Positions 19,620-28,994 are shown, counted from the first letter of the stretch. The stretch is DNA of 64,000 nt from Ochrobactrum sp. BTU1 (GCA_018798825.1 CP076354.1:2164001-2228000), one strand, 5' to 3'. Numbers and translations: made by a program. The notes: a model not told the origin generated them from the sequence alone.

Positions 19620-20809
19620 CGTGTTGAATAGCCCGGAATAGCCAGCGGATTGTCCATCATCGCAGCGCGGTCGGGACGATCAATACCTGCCTTGCCGAGA
19701 AACGCGTCGAAAAGCTCGCGCACATAGGTTTCCGGCAAATCCTTCACAATCATCACCAGCAGCGTTTCATGCTCATCCTTGGGCCATTTCGGCAGTCGTG
19801 CTGGCGGATGAAAGATTTTCTGCACACCATGAATGACCAGCGGACGATCCGGATCTTCGGCGATCTGAACAATGCCCTTCACGCGCAAAAGCTTTTCGCC
19901 ATGGGTCGAGCGCAGCAGATCGAGAAACATCTCGAATGTCGAGAACGGGATCGGTTCCTTGTGACGCAGAGAGAAGGAACGAATGGCATCATCATGATGA
20001 TGGTGGTGGTGGTGGTGATGGCCGTGGTCATGATCGTGATCACAATCCGGTCCGCAGACATGGCCATGCCCAGAATGCGTATCGCGATGATGGTGCGAAT
20101 GATCGTGGTCATCATGATGATGGTGATGATCATCCTCATAGGCTTCCGCACGAAGCCAGCGCTGAACATCCGCCGTCTTTGTTTCCGGATTATAAAGCCC
20201 ACATTCAAACAACGCCGCATAGCCGGTGCGGCCATCGGATGCTTCAAGAATATCGGCACCCGGATTAAGCTGTTCGAGCCGTGCCTTGAGCTCTGCAAGT
20301 CCGGCCTGCGCCTCCGGCAGATCAGCTTTGGTAATGATGATGCGATCAGCCATCGCTGCCTGACGAACAGCTTCCTCATGATTGTTGAGGGTTGCCATGC
20401 CGTTGACGGCGTCAACCGTTGTCAGCACGCCATCAAGGCGCAGAACCTGCATGAGAACAGGATGACCCATGATTGAGTGCAGCACAGGTGCCGGATCGGC
20501 AAGACCTGTCGTCTCGATGATAATCCGCTTCAATGCCTTGATGCGCCCGGTCTGGAGGCGGTCGATCAGGTCAGCCAGCGTATCGACCAGTTCACCACGC
20601 ACGGTGCAGCACAGGCAGCCGTCGGCAAGCTCGATCACACCTTCACTGGCCTTTTCCACCAGCAGGTGATCGATGCTCACTTCACCAAATTCATTGATGA
20701 TGACTGCCGTATCGGTCAGCTCTGGATCTTTCAGCAGCCGGTTAAGCAGTGTCGTCTTGCCCGAGCCCAGAAAGCCGGTCAGTACAGAAGCAGGAATTGG
20801 TTGTGGCAT
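19616..20809 (-). CDS. CobW/COG0523-family GTPase, His-rich, probable metallochaperone
   Basis: A 397-residue G3E GTPase. Walker A is GFLGSGKTTLLNR, the CLCC metal site is in ADGCLCCTVRGEL, and ITKADLPEA is the guanine motif. A loop at about residues 225-285 is packed with His and Asp, then the CobW C-terminal domain follows. This is the zinc-linked COG0523 type rather than cobalamin CobW, because of the CxCC motif and His loop. I chose the ATG at 20809; it begins eleven bases after the carboxypeptidase stop, so the two genes form an operon. It would hand Zn2+ to a client enzyme. Confidence 0.88.
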   Translation of the reverse strand: MPQPIPASVLTGFLGSGKTTLLNRLLKDPELTDTAVIINEFGEVSIDHLLVEKASEGVIELADGCLCCTVRGELVDTLADLIDRLQTGRIKALKRIIIETTGLADPAPVLHSIMGHPVLMQVLRLDGVLTTVDAVNGMATLNNHEEAVRQAAMADRIIITKADLPEAQAGLAELKARLEQLNPGADILEASDGRTGYAALFECGLYNPETKTADVQRWLRAEAYEDDHHHHHDDHDHSHHHRDTHSGHGHVCGPDCDHDHDHGHHHHHHHHHDDAIRSFSLRHKEPIPFSTFEMFLDLLRSTHGEKLLRVKGIVQIAEDPDRPLVIHGVQKIFHPPARLPKWPKDEHETLLVMIVKDLPETYVRELFDAFLGKAGIDRPDRAAMMDNPLAIPGYSTR

Positions 20810-20819
20810 GATCTCAGAC

Positions 20820-21941
20820 TTAGTTGATTGTGGCTGCATTCACACCGGCAGCTGCGCGCTGCGGGCGTGGCATCGGCACAGGAACCTGCGAAATATCAAG
20901 CTGACCGACTTTCGTCACCTTTGCAGGTGGAGCCGAAACAAGGCCGACTTCAACGGGAACCGGCTCGCGGGTCATCGCATGAATATAGGGCGAGTTGAGC
21001 TGCAAACGGCCCTCGACATCGCGACCATCCCAGCGGTCGGCCATGGCCTGCTGGCTGCAGATGGCTTTGCGCATATCAACAGCCTGATAGGCGGCGCTGT
21101 TTGCTGGCGGCACCATGCTGCCTAGCGTTGGCACTCCGGCACCATTGTTGCGGAAAGCATCGGTCATCAGCTGTGCTGCCTGAACCGCACGCGTTTCTTG
21201 ACGATCAGCACCCAGAACCACAGCCAGAATGGTGCGGCCCTGACGGGTCGCGGAGCTGGCCAAATTGAAGCCGGAAGCACAAACGAAGCCGGTCTTCATG
21301 CCATCAGCACCATCGAAACGGCCAAGCAGAATATTGTAGTTGGCCTGCGGCTTCTTGCCGTCGCCCGTATCGATGGCTTCGGTTCCGAAGTAATGGGCAT
21401 ATTGCGGGAACTCACGACGCAGCTGCACGCCCAGAACGGCCAAATCATGCGCGGTCGAATAATTGTTCGGATCATGCAGGCCATTCGGGTTGGCAAAATG
21501 CGAACCGCTCATACCGATGCGCTGCGCTTCTGCATTCATGCGCTGCACGAAAGCCGATTCCGAACCGCCAACGGATTCCGCAACAGCAACCGCCACGTCA
21601 TTGGCGGACTTTACCAGCATGATCTTGAGCGCAGTGTCGAGCGTCATCACGGAGCCTGGACGATAGCCCATCTTGCTCGGCGGCTCTTTCGAGGCATTGA
21701 CAGTCATTTTCACTGGCGATTCAAGCGTCATCTGACCCGACTGAAGCGCGCGGAACGTGACATAAGCGGTCATCATCTTGGTCAGCGAAGCCGGATACCA
21801 GCGCTGGAAAGGGTCCTGCGCGGAATAAACCTTACCGGTGGCCACATCCACAGCAATCGATGGATTAGCCAGAGCAGCAGACAAGGTCAGGGCCGAAAGA
21901 GCCGCTGCTGTGCAAAGGATTTTCAACGACTTCGAGATCAT
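20820..21941 (-). CDS. D-alanyl-D-alanine carboxypeptidase (PBP5/6 type)
   Basis: A 373-residue exported penicillin-binding protein from the ATG at 21941, which has GGAA nine bases upstream; an in-frame TTG at 21953 is less likely. Signal peptide residues 1-25. The serine peptidase motifs are SLTK (nucleophile Ser and general-base Lys), SAN, and KTG in DGMKTGFV. It trims the terminal D-Ala of peptidoglycan stem peptides. It heads an operon with the His-rich COG0523 GTPase; that pairing hints at zinc-related control of cell-wall trimming, but is only inference. Confidence 0.92.
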   Translation of the reverse strand: MISKSLKILCTAAALSALTLSAALANPSIAVDVATGKVYSAQDPFQRWYPASLTKMMTAYVTFRALQSGQMTLESPVKMTVNASKEPPSKMGYRPGSVMTLDTALKIMLVKSANDVAVAVAESVGGSESAFVQRMNAEAQRIGMSGSHFANPNGLHDPNNYSTAHDLAVLGVQLRREFPQYAHYFGTEAIDTGDGKKPQANYNILLGRFDGADGMKTGFVCASGFNLASSATRQGRTILAVVLGADRQETRAVQAAQLMTDAFRNNGAGVPTLGSMVPPANSAAYQAVDMRKAICSQQAMADRWDGRDVEGRLQLNSPYIHAMTREPVPVEVGLVSAPPAKVTKVGQLDISQVPVPMPRPQRAAAGVNAATIN

Positions 21942-22175
21942 TCGTAGTTCCAATCAGCAAGAGCCGCAATGTCTGCGGGCGATCGATTCCGCTTCCTGTT
22001 GTATCAACCTGCTAAAGTGACAACGGCGTGCGAATACGTCATTCAAAAAGGAAGATTTACACTGCTTCTATCTAAGCCATATGGCAATCAAAAGGCAAAT
22101 AGGGATTGCCCGCTTTCACTGAAACGTCATATCCTCACTACTTCTGCTTATTGAGAATCTCAGGATATTTCCGAA

Positions 22176-23339
22176 ATGCCAGTGCTTAATCGTGTCGTCG
22201 AAACTGCAAGCGAGATCGCCGCATGGCGCCGCCATCTGCATCAGAACCCTGAACTGCTCTATGACGTTCACGAAACGGCACGTTTTGTCGAAGAAAAGCT
22301 GAAATCTTTCGGCTGCGATCTGGTCGAAACCGGCGTTGGCCGCAGCGGCGTCGTCGCGGTCATCAAGGGGCGTCACGGTGATGGTCCGGCCATTGGCCTG
22401 CGCGCCGATATGGATGCGCTGCCAATCACTGAAACCAGCGGCGTTGAATGGGCATCGAAAAATCCGGGCAAGGCACATTCCTGCGGACATGACGGTCACA
22501 CGGCAATGCTGCTGGGTGCCGCTCAATATCTCGCTGAGACCCGCAACTTCCGCGGTTCTGCCGTTTTGCTGTTTCAGCCGGCTGAAGAAGGCGGCGCTGG
22601 CGCGCTTGCCATGGTTCAGGACGGTGTCATGGATCGCTTCGGCATTTCGGAAGTCTATGGCGTTCACAATCTGCCAAGCCTTCCCGTCGGTCAGTTTGCC
22701 ATGTGCAAAGGCCCGATCATGGCCGCAACCGATGAATTCGACCTTTCGATCAAGGGACGCGGTGGCCATGCAGCGCAACCGCACCGCACGATTGATCCGA
22801 TCCTTGCCGGTTCACAGCTGCATCTCGCCATTCAGGGCATTGTTTCGCGCAATATCGATCCGCTCGATTCCCTCGTGATCTCGGTCACGAAGTTTCACGC
22901 AGGCGAGGCTTATAACGTCATTCCTGAAACGGCCAAGCTTTCAGGCACAGTGCGCACGCTCAGCAAGGAAACCCGCGCCTATGCCGAAAAGCGTATTCGT
23001 GAAGCAGCAGCAGGCATTGCATCGGTGAGCGGTGCGGAAATTACCGTTCGCTACAAGAACAACTATCCTGTGACCTACAACCACGATGACCAGACTGATT
23101 TTGCAGCCCGCGTTGCAAAAAATGTGGCTGGCGAAGGCAAGGTGAAAACCGATGTGGCTCCGATGATGGCTGCAGAAGATTTCTCCTACATGCTGGAATC
23201 GCGCCCGGGCGCCTATATCTTCCTGGGCAATGGCGACACACCCGGCCTGCATCATCCGGCCTATGACTTCAACGATGAAGCAATTCCCTATGGTGTGAGC
23301 TATTTCGTGTCGGTGATCGAAACAGCACTCGCTGCCTGA
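22176..23339 (+). CDS. M20-family amidohydrolase (hippurate hydrolase/N-acyl-amino-acid hydrolase-like)
   Basis: A 387-residue cytosolic metallopeptidase-like enzyme. Metal-binding motifs are visible: RADMDALPI, HSCGHDGHTAMLLGAA, and PAEEGGAGALAM with the catalytic Glu; a late His is in GLHHPAYDFND. Members cleave N-acyl or N-benzoyl amino acids or related amides; the substrate cannot be told. It stands alone, divergent from the carboxypeptidase gene. Confidence 0.9.
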   Translation: MPVLNRVVETASEIAAWRRHLHQNPELLYDVHETARFVEEKLKSFGCDLVETGVGRSGVVAVIKGRHGDGPAIGLRADMDALPITETSGVEWASKNPGKAHSCGHDGHTAMLLGAAQYLAETRNFRGSAVLLFQPAEEGGAGALAMVQDGVMDRFGISEVYGVHNLPSLPVGQFAMCKGPIMAATDEFDLSIKGRGGHAAQPHRTIDPILAGSQLHLAIQGIVSRNIDPLDSLVISVTKFHAGEAYNVIPETAKLSGTVRTLSKETRAYAEKRIREAAAGIASVSGAEITVRYKNNYPVTYNHDDQTDFAARVAKNVAGEGKVKTDVAPMMAAEDFSYMLESRPGAYIFLGNGDTPGLHHPAYDFNDEAIPYGVSYFVSVIETALAA

Positions 23340-23467
23340 TCCAGAGTTCAAAAGAAATGCGCCTGCCCCGCTTTTTGCGGGGTTGGCGAAAGCCATGAAA
23401 AACAGTATGTGTCGAAAAATGCTCGAGCCATTGGAATCAATGGCAAATACGAGCGTTTCTGATGACT

Positions 23468-23544
23468 GGTCCCGTAGCTCAGTAGGATAGAGCGCAAGAT
23501 TCCTAATCTTGAGGCCACTGGTTCGAATCCAGTCGGGATCACCA
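23468..23544 (+). tRNA. tRNA-Arg (anticodon CCU)
   Basis: A complete cloverleaf: acceptor GGTCCCG pairs with CGGGATC (one G-U), the D-arm is AGCTCAGTAGGATAGAGC, the anticodon stem CAAGA/TCTTG encloses TTCCTAA with anticodon CCT, and the T-arm is CTGGTTCGAATCCAG. The discriminator A is followed by an encoded CCA at 23542-23544. It reads the rare AGG codon. Confidence 0.97.
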
Positions 23545-23621
23545 TTCATCGTCCGGGCAGGCAAATCCCTTCGCGCTCAAATTATCTTGAAGTCCTGTGA
23601 TTTTCCGTAACCTGTGCTATA

Positions 23622-23750
23622 CCCGCTCACGGTCTTGCGGTGGGCTTCTTAGTCCCTCTAACTGGTTGGCATGTTTTTTTGCCGTGCGCTCGTCTTGCGA
23701 CAAGGCGCAGAACTGTTCCTGGAACCAAAAGCCTGACCGTGAACACATCC
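23622..23750 (+). ncRNA. ssrS: Candidate 6S RNA (SsrS)
   Basis: The closing stem TCACGGTC (23627-23634) pairs perfectly with GACCGTGA (23735-23742), and inside it GGCTT pairs with AAGCC, leaving a bulge. The 5' strand of the open region, TTCTTAGTCCCTCTAAC, resembles the AGTCCCCTGAGC strand of E. coli 6S, and the 3' side AAAGCCTGACCG resembles ACAGCCTGCGGC. TGGTT/AACCA extends the interior helix. An extended -10 (TGCTATACC, 23615-23623) lies just upstream, and a GATCGTC/GACGATC hairpin at 23756-23773 lies downstream. 6S RNA binds housekeeping RNA polymerase in stationary phase. Length about 120 nt is on the short side, so the ends are uncertain. Confidence 0.62.
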
Positions 23751-23831
23751 CCCAGGATCGTCCGAGACGATCGACCGTAATGCTGGCTGCTTTGACGGGC
23801 AGACCCGCGCCTTCGCAAAGCTGAAACTACC

Positions 23832-25262
23832 ATGAGTGTTATGCCGGAAGCCCAGACTTCGACCAGTGAACCGACCGCGTCACTGGAAGCGAAAAGCAAT
23901 TTCCGGATTATTGCCCTGATCGTTGCAAGCGCGATGCTGATGGAACAGCTCGACGCTACCATCCTTGCGACTGCATTGCCGACAATGGCCCGGGATTTCG
24001 ATGTCGCCGCCCCTTCGATGAGCGTGGCGCTCACCTCCTATCTGCTCAGCCTTGCGATTTTCATTCCCGCAAGCGGCAAAATCGCCGATCGCTTTGGCAC
24101 CCGAACCGTGTTCCGCTTTGCCATCGGCATTTTCATACTCGGCTCGATCCTTTGCGCACAGGCGCCAAATCTGCCCTTTCTGGTCTTTGCCCGTCTGTTG
24201 CAAGGTGCCGGCGGAGCCATGATGCTGCCGGTCGGACGTCTGGTTCTGATCCGCTCGGTCGAGCGCAAGGATCTCATCTCGGCAATGTCATGGATGCTGG
24301 TCCCTGCCCTGATGGGCCCGATCCTCGGCCCTCCCATCGGTGGTCTGTTCGTGACCTGGCTCGATTGGCGCTGGATTTTCTACATCAATGTGCCAATTGG
24401 CATTCTGGGCATGATTTTCGTCTCGCTCTATATTGGCGAATATAAAAGCGACACCAGAGAGCCGTTTGATTTCGTCGGCTTGATCCTGTCCGGCATAGCA
24501 CTTGGCGCGCTGCTTTTCGGCCTTGAAAGTGCAAGCACGACCAGCGGTCTGGCAGCCAAATTCTTTGTGGTCGGCATCGTGTTTGCAATTGCAACCGTCA
24601 TCCACTCACGCCGGCATCCCGCCCCGCTTCTCGATTTTTCGCTGATGCGGATTGAAAGCTTCGGCACCTCGATGATTGCCGGATCGATCACCCGCATCAC
24701 TCAAGGGGCGCATCCCTTCCTGTTGCCCTTGATGCTGCAGGTCGCCTTTGGCATTTCAGCGGTTTCTGCAGGCAATATGGTACTGGCCACAGCGCTCGGT
24801 TCCATGGCCATGAAAGCCTTCGCACCCAAGATCATCCGCCGGTTCGGTTTCCGCTCGTCACTGGTGGTGAACGGCATATTCTCATCGTGCAGCTATGCGA
24901 TTTGTGGCTTCTTCGGCCCTGAATGGCCACACTGGCTGATTTTTGCCGTGCTGTTCATGTCCGGCTTTTCAATGTCGTTCCAGTTCACCGCCTATAATAC
25001 GGTGGCCTATGACAAGGTTGATGAAAAGCGGATGAGCTCGGCCAACAGCTTTTACTCAACCTTCCAGCAGCTCATGCTGTCCTTTGGTGTGTGTATCGGC
25101 GCGCTGGCCCTTCATTCATCCATGGCCTGGCACGACCGAGACGTGCCACTGACCTCGGATTTCTCGATCGCCTTCTTTATCGTCACCGGAATATCGCTGA
25201 CAGCAACTTTCTGGAACCTGCGCTTTGCAAAACACGCAGGCGAACAGATGCGCGGAAGATGA
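23832..25262 (+). CDS. MFS transporter, DHA2 (EmrB/QacA-like) family
   Basis: A 476-residue membrane protein with about 14 hydrophobic helices, the number for the DHA2 drug:H+ antiporter group. Motif MLMEQLDATILATALPTMARDF at the first helix and GGAMMLPVGRLVLIRSV are typical of EmrB-like exporters. Substrates are unpredictable. No membrane-fusion partner (EmrA) is adjacent. It follows the tRNA-Arg and 6S-like element and is convergent with the SDR gene eleven bases away. Confidence 0.9.
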   Translation: MSVMPEAQTSTSEPTASLEAKSNFRIIALIVASAMLMEQLDATILATALPTMARDFDVAAPSMSVALTSYLLSLAIFIPASGKIADRFGTRTVFRFAIGIFILGSILCAQAPNLPFLVFARLLQGAGGAMMLPVGRLVLIRSVERKDLISAMSWMLVPALMGPILGPPIGGLFVTWLDWRWIFYINVPIGILGMIFVSLYIGEYKSDTREPFDFVGLILSGIALGALLFGLESASTTSGLAAKFFVVGIVFAIATVIHSRRHPAPLLDFSLMRIESFGTSMIAGSITRITQGAHPFLLPLMLQVAFGISAVSAGNMVLATALGSMAMKAFAPKIIRRFGFRSSLVVNGIFSSCSYAICGFFGPEWPHWLIFAVLFMSGFSMSFQFTAYNTVAYDKVDEKRMSSANSFYSTFQQLMLSFGVCIGALALHSSMAWHDRDVPLTSDFSIAFFIVTGISLTATFWNLRFAKHAGEQMRGR

Positions 25263-25273
25263 GGAATGGGGGC

Positions 25274-26038
25274 TTACCCCCCATAAGGCCAGTTGGCCTG
25301 CGAGAATACACCACCATCGACCCAGAGCGTCTGCCCTGTCACAAAACGCGCAGCGTCGGACGCCAGAAACAGCACCGGCCCTGATATATCCTCGGCAGAA
25401 CCAACGCGACGCAGCGGCGTGATCCGGCTCCAGGTGTCTGCATAGTCGGGCTGTTCCTGCATTGTGCGTTCGTTGAGAATGGCGCCCGGCGCAACACAAT
25501 TGACCCTGATACCATTCGGCCCAAGCTCAACAGCAGAGACTTTGGTAAACTGCTCGATACCGCCTTTTGATGCCGTATAAGAAACGAGGCTGGGAAAAGC
25601 GAGCTTGTTGCAGCCCGAGCCTATATTGATGATCGCACCGCCTTTGCCGACCTCGACCATGCGGCGCGCTGCTGCCTGTGTGTTGAGAAAACAGCCCTTC
25701 ATATTAGTGCGAATGACATCGTCCCAATCGTCTTCCGAAAGCTCCAGCAACGCCCCCCAGGTCTGAATACCGGCATTGTTGACGAGCACGTCAGGCGCAT
25801 CGCCATACCAGCTGCAGACTTCATCGAAAAATGCGTCAACGTCACTTCCAACGCCAACATCACAAGCGACTCCCAGCGCCTGACCGCCTGAAAGCTCAAT
25901 CTCTTCCATGAGTGTCTCTGCAGCGTCTTCATCGCCAAGATAGCTGAAAGCCACAGTGTAACCTGCTTCGGCAAATGCTGAGACCAGATGCCTGCCAATG
26001 CCGGTGCTGCCACCGGTGACGACCGCAAATCCACTCAT
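25274..26038 (-). CDS. SDR-family oxidoreductase (glucose 1-dehydrogenase-like)
   Basis: A 254-residue classical SDR: TGGSTGIGR cofactor motif, NNAG, Ser in INIGSGCNK, YTASKGG catalytic pair, and the C-terminal VTGQTLWVDGG pattern. GGGAGG precedes the ATG. It is divergent from the GFA-family gene with a 102-base gap. Its nearness to the catabolic operon (25.3-36.4 kb) suggests a role with it, but it is not in the same transcript. Confidence 0.86.
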   Translation of the reverse strand: MSGFAVVTGGSTGIGRHLVSAFAEAGYTVAFSYLGDEDAAETLMEEIELSGGQALGVACDVGVGSDVDAFFDEVCSWYGDAPDVLVNNAGIQTWGALLELSEDDWDDVIRTNMKGCFLNTQAAARRMVEVGKGGAIINIGSGCNKLAFPSLVSYTASKGGIEQFTKVSAVELGPNGIRVNCVAPGAILNERTMQEQPDYADTWSRITPLRRVGSAEDISGPVLFLASDAARFVTGQTLWVDGGVFSQANWPYGG

Positions 26039-26140
26039 AAAATTCCCTCCCGAAATCTTGTGAGTGAGACTTTAGTTGAGTTTTTCCAATGGTAAAGCCG
26101 GAAAGACTGAAATAAAATTCTGGCGAAAGAGGAGATCCGA

Positions 26141-26575
26141 ATGAACCCCAATATTGAAGTTGCCAATGGTGCCTGCCACTGCGGAACCGTTCGCTTTCGC
26201 GTCAAACTATCAGATGGCCTTAACACTGCGCGCCGCTGCACCTGTTCCTATTGCCGAATGCGTGGAGCTGTCGCCGTTTCCGCAGATCTGAATGGCGTTG
26301 AAGTTCTGGAAGGCGAAGATGCGCTGACGCTCTACACATTCAATACGGGCGCGGCCAAGCATTATTTCTGCTCGAAATGCGGGATCTACACCTTCCACCA
26401 GCGCCGATCCAACCCTCAACAATTCGGTGTCAATGCCGCCTGTCTCGAAGGCGTCTCACCTTTCGACTTCAAGGTCATTCCGGTCAATGACGGCGTGAAC
26501 CACCCGTCCGACAATCCGAACTACAAAGGCTCCGGCATCGCGGGTTATCTGCGTTTTGAGGTGAACGAAGACTAA
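26141..26575 (+). CDS. GFA-family zinc protein
   Basis: A 144-residue protein of the glutathione-dependent formaldehyde-activating (GFA) fold. The zinc cysteines are in CHCG, CTCSYC and CSKCG, all intact. GAGGAGA precedes the ATG. The founding member Gfa was proposed to speed S-hydroxymethylglutathione formation; most relatives are uncharacterised. The gene ends by overlapping the stop of the convergent GMC oxidoreductase gene by four bases. Confidence 0.87.
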   Translation: MNPNIEVANGACHCGTVRFRVKLSDGLNTARRCTCSYCRMRGAVAVSADLNGVEVLEGEDALTLYTFNTGAAKHYFCSKCGIYTFHQRRSNPQQFGVNAACLEGVSPFDFKVIPVNDGVNHPSDNPNYKGSGIAGYLRFEVNED

Positions 26576-28209
26576 CCCCGCGCGCGCCGCTTGTGTTCGT
26601 TTTTCTCCCATGAAAACACAACAGGCGGCAGCGGGTCGAGACCGCGAATAATATCCGCACCCTTTTCGCCGACCATAATGGTCGGCGCATTGGTGTTGCA
26701 CGAGGGAACGCGCGGCATGATCGAGCTGTCGCAAACCCGCAGACCTTCAAGACCGCGCACTTTAAGTTCCAGATCGACAACGGCCATCGCATCTGTCCCC
26801 ATCCTGCAGGTGCCGACCGGATGATGATCGGTCTTGGCATTGGCGCAGGCATAATCGAACAGATCATCGTCACTGACGACCTTTGGCCCCGGCAGACGTT
26901 CGGCCATGACATAGGGCTTTAGTGCGTCTTGCTGCAAAATTTCGCGCGCGATCTTCAGACCTTCAAGCGACATCTTCCGATCATGCGGATCACTCCAGTA
27001 ATTCGGATCGATGAGGGGTGCTGCAGCCGGATCATTGGAAGCCAGCCGCACGGTTCCACGCGAACGCGGATGCAGATAAGCAGAATTAAGCGTCACGCCT
27101 GCATTCTTGAGCTTCTCAACGCCAGCTTCAATGCCCGAACCAAGCCCCAGATGAAACTGAATATCCGGTGAGCGGGCATCCGGATCAGCATACCAGAAGC
27201 CGCCGGTCTCAAAGAGGCTGGAGGCCACCGGGCCGGAGCGCAGAAAGATATATTGCAGGCCCGCGCCCAGCGTCCGATGCAACTTTGCCACGCCATCATA
27301 GGTGTGATCGCCCGTACATTCGGAAATGACAAACAGATCGAGGTGATCCTGCATGTTCTCACCCACACCCGGCAGATCGTGCTTCACATTAACGCCAGCC
27401 TTTTTAAGTTGATCAGCAGGGCCGATACCCGATTGCAGCAGAAGCTTAGGTGAGCCGATAGCGCCGGACGAGACAATCACCTCACGGTTTGCGCGCAAAA
27501 CCTCGCCGTTCATCAGTGTAACGCCGGTGACTAGGGTCTTTTCCAGATCGATACTGCGCACCGGCGCATTCATCCGCACGGTAAGGTTCTTGCGATCCCT
27601 GATCGTCGCGAGATAGGCAAGGGATGCTGACGAGCGACGGCGATTGCGCTGGGTTAGCTGATAAAAGCCGACGCCTGCCTGCTCACGACCATTGAAATCC
27701 GGGTTATACGGAATGCCGAGTTCTTGACCCGCGCGGATATAGGCGTCGCAAATCGGCAATGGTGCAGACGGCATCGAAACGCCAAGCGGCCCGCCATAGG
27801 AGTGAAAATCATCATTGAAACGCTGATTGTCTTCGGCGCGTTTGAAATAGGGCAACACATGACGATAGTCCCAGCCGGTACAGCCGTCCTCATTAGCCCA
27901 GAGATCATAATCGGCTGCATTGCCGCGTGTATAAATCTGCGCATTGATGCTGGAGCCGCCGCCAATGACTTTCGCCTGCGTATAGCGCAACACACGGTTT
28001 TTGAGATGCTTCTGCGGAACGGTTTCCCAGCCCCAGCTCGCCACACCCTTGGTCATCTTTGCAAAACCGGCAGGCATGTGAAACAGCGGATTCCAGTCGC
28101 TTCCGCCTGCTTCCAGCAGCAGCACTTTGATCGCTGCATCTTCGCTCAGACGATTGGCGAGAACGCAACCGGCAGGACCGCCGCCAACAATGATATAGTC
28201 ATACTTCAT
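26572..28209 (-). CDS. GMC-family FAD oxidoreductase (choline/alcohol dehydrogenase-like)
   Basis: A 545-residue flavoenzyme. The FAD-binding GGGPAGCVLANRLSE is at residue 8, then the GGGSSINAQIYTRG signature, the second signature SSGAIGSPKLLLQSGIG, and the active-site His in DHHPVGTCRMG with an Asn in NTNAPTIMVGE. It resembles BetA/AlkJ-type alcohol dehydrogenases that oxidise a primary or secondary alcohol and pass electrons to a quinone or similar acceptor. It is the last gene of the eight-gene LacI operon, 20 bases after the SDR gene, with GGGAGGAG upstream. Confidence 0.92.
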   Translation of the reverse strand: MKYDYIIVGGGPAGCVLANRLSEDAAIKVLLLEAGGSDWNPLFHMPAGFAKMTKGVASWGWETVPQKHLKNRVLRYTQAKVIGGGSSINAQIYTRGNAADYDLWANEDGCTGWDYRHVLPYFKRAEDNQRFNDDFHSYGGPLGVSMPSAPLPICDAYIRAGQELGIPYNPDFNGREQAGVGFYQLTQRNRRRSSASLAYLATIRDRKNLTVRMNAPVRSIDLEKTLVTGVTLMNGEVLRANREVIVSSGAIGSPKLLLQSGIGPADQLKKAGVNVKHDLPGVGENMQDHLDLFVISECTGDHTYDGVAKLHRTLGAGLQYIFLRSGPVASSLFETGGFWYADPDARSPDIQFHLGLGSGIEAGVEKLKNAGVTLNSAYLHPRSRGTVRLASNDPAAAPLIDPNYWSDPHDRKMSLEGLKIAREILQQDALKPYVMAERLPGPKVVSDDDLFDYACANAKTDHHPVGTCRMGTDAMAVVDLELKVRGLEGLRVCDSSIMPRVPSCNTNAPTIMVGEKGADIIRGLDPLPPVVFSWEKNEHKRRARG

Positions 28210-28229
28210 GCGTTTCTCCTCCCGAGAAA

Positions 28230-28994
28230 CTAAAGCTTCGCAATCGACAGGCCACCATCGGCATTGATCGCCGAGCCCGTCGCAAAAATGAAATCGCCGC
28301 CTGCAAGCCCGGCCACAATAGCGCCGACATCGCCTGCCTCGCCCCAGCGTTTCATCGGCACCAGACCACCTTCGATCAGTCCGTCATAACGCTCGGCAAC
28401 ACGCGCTGTCATATCGGTGCGGATGATACCGGGACGCACCTCGAACACGCCGATCCGTGCTTCGGCCAGCCGAAGCGCAAGCCCCTGCACGAAGGCTGTC
28501 AGACCTGCTTTGCTGATGCAGTAATCAAGCCTTTCGGGCGAAGTCATTACCGACGAAACCGAACTGATCGTCACGATACTGCGTGGAAAACGCACATCCG
28601 TCACCGCCAGCATGGATTTCACCACCGCTTGCGTAAAAAACACCGTGCCGCGCAGGTTCACATCAATAATCGTGTCGAAATTCTCAGGTTTCAGCCCGAG
28701 AAAATCGCCGCGCTCGACCGAACCCATGCCCGCATTGTTGACCAGACAATCGATGCCGCCAAGCTCATTCACAACGGCTGCAACCGTCGCTTCATGCGTT
28801 TCGATAGACGCCAGATCGCTTTCAAAGAAAGCCACCCTTCCCCCAAGCCCGCGCAATTCTTGGATAACCGCCTCATCACGTTCACGGTCGGTAATCGCCA
28901 GATCAAACCCTTTGGCGGCCAAAGCACGCGCGATGCCAAGCCCGATACCACGCCGCCCGCCAGTCACCAGTGCCACGGGTCTTTGACGGCTCAT
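28230..28994 (-). CDS. SDR-family 3-oxoacyl reductase-like dehydrogenase
   Basis: A 254-residue SDR: TGGRRGIGLGIARAL, NNAGMGSVERGD, Ser in ISSVSSV, and YCISKAGL with the catalytic Tyr/Lys. It resembles FabG-type 3-ketoacyl reductases and sugar-ketone reductases. The ATG overlaps the upstream GMC gene stop (ATGA), and GGAGGT precedes it. Seventh gene of the operon. In a beta-oxidation-like scheme it could act on a 3-hydroxyacyl-CoA; in a sugar scheme, on a keto group. Confidence 0.87.
   Translation of the reverse strand: MSRQRPVALVTGGRRGIGLGIARALAAKGFDLAITDRERDEAVIQELRGLGGRVAFFESDLASIETHEATVAAVVNELGGIDCLVNNAGMGSVERGDFLGLKPENFDTIIDVNLRGTVFFTQAVVKSMLAVTDVRFPRSIVTISSVSSVMTSPERLDYCISKAGLTAFVQGLALRLAEARIGVFEVRPGIIRTDMTARVAERYDGLIEGGLVPMKRWGEAGDVGAIVAGLAGGDFIFATGSAINADGGLSIAKL

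Noticed and set aside
19980..20130. Similar ATGATG/GTGGTG low-complexity DNA
   Set aside because: It encodes the His-rich loop of the CobW-type GTPase, not a regulatory repeat or CRISPR.
23468..25262. tRNA-Arg as the attachment site of a genomic island
   Set aside because: No integrase, no second copy of the tRNA 3' end and no composition change follow; the next genes look ordinary.
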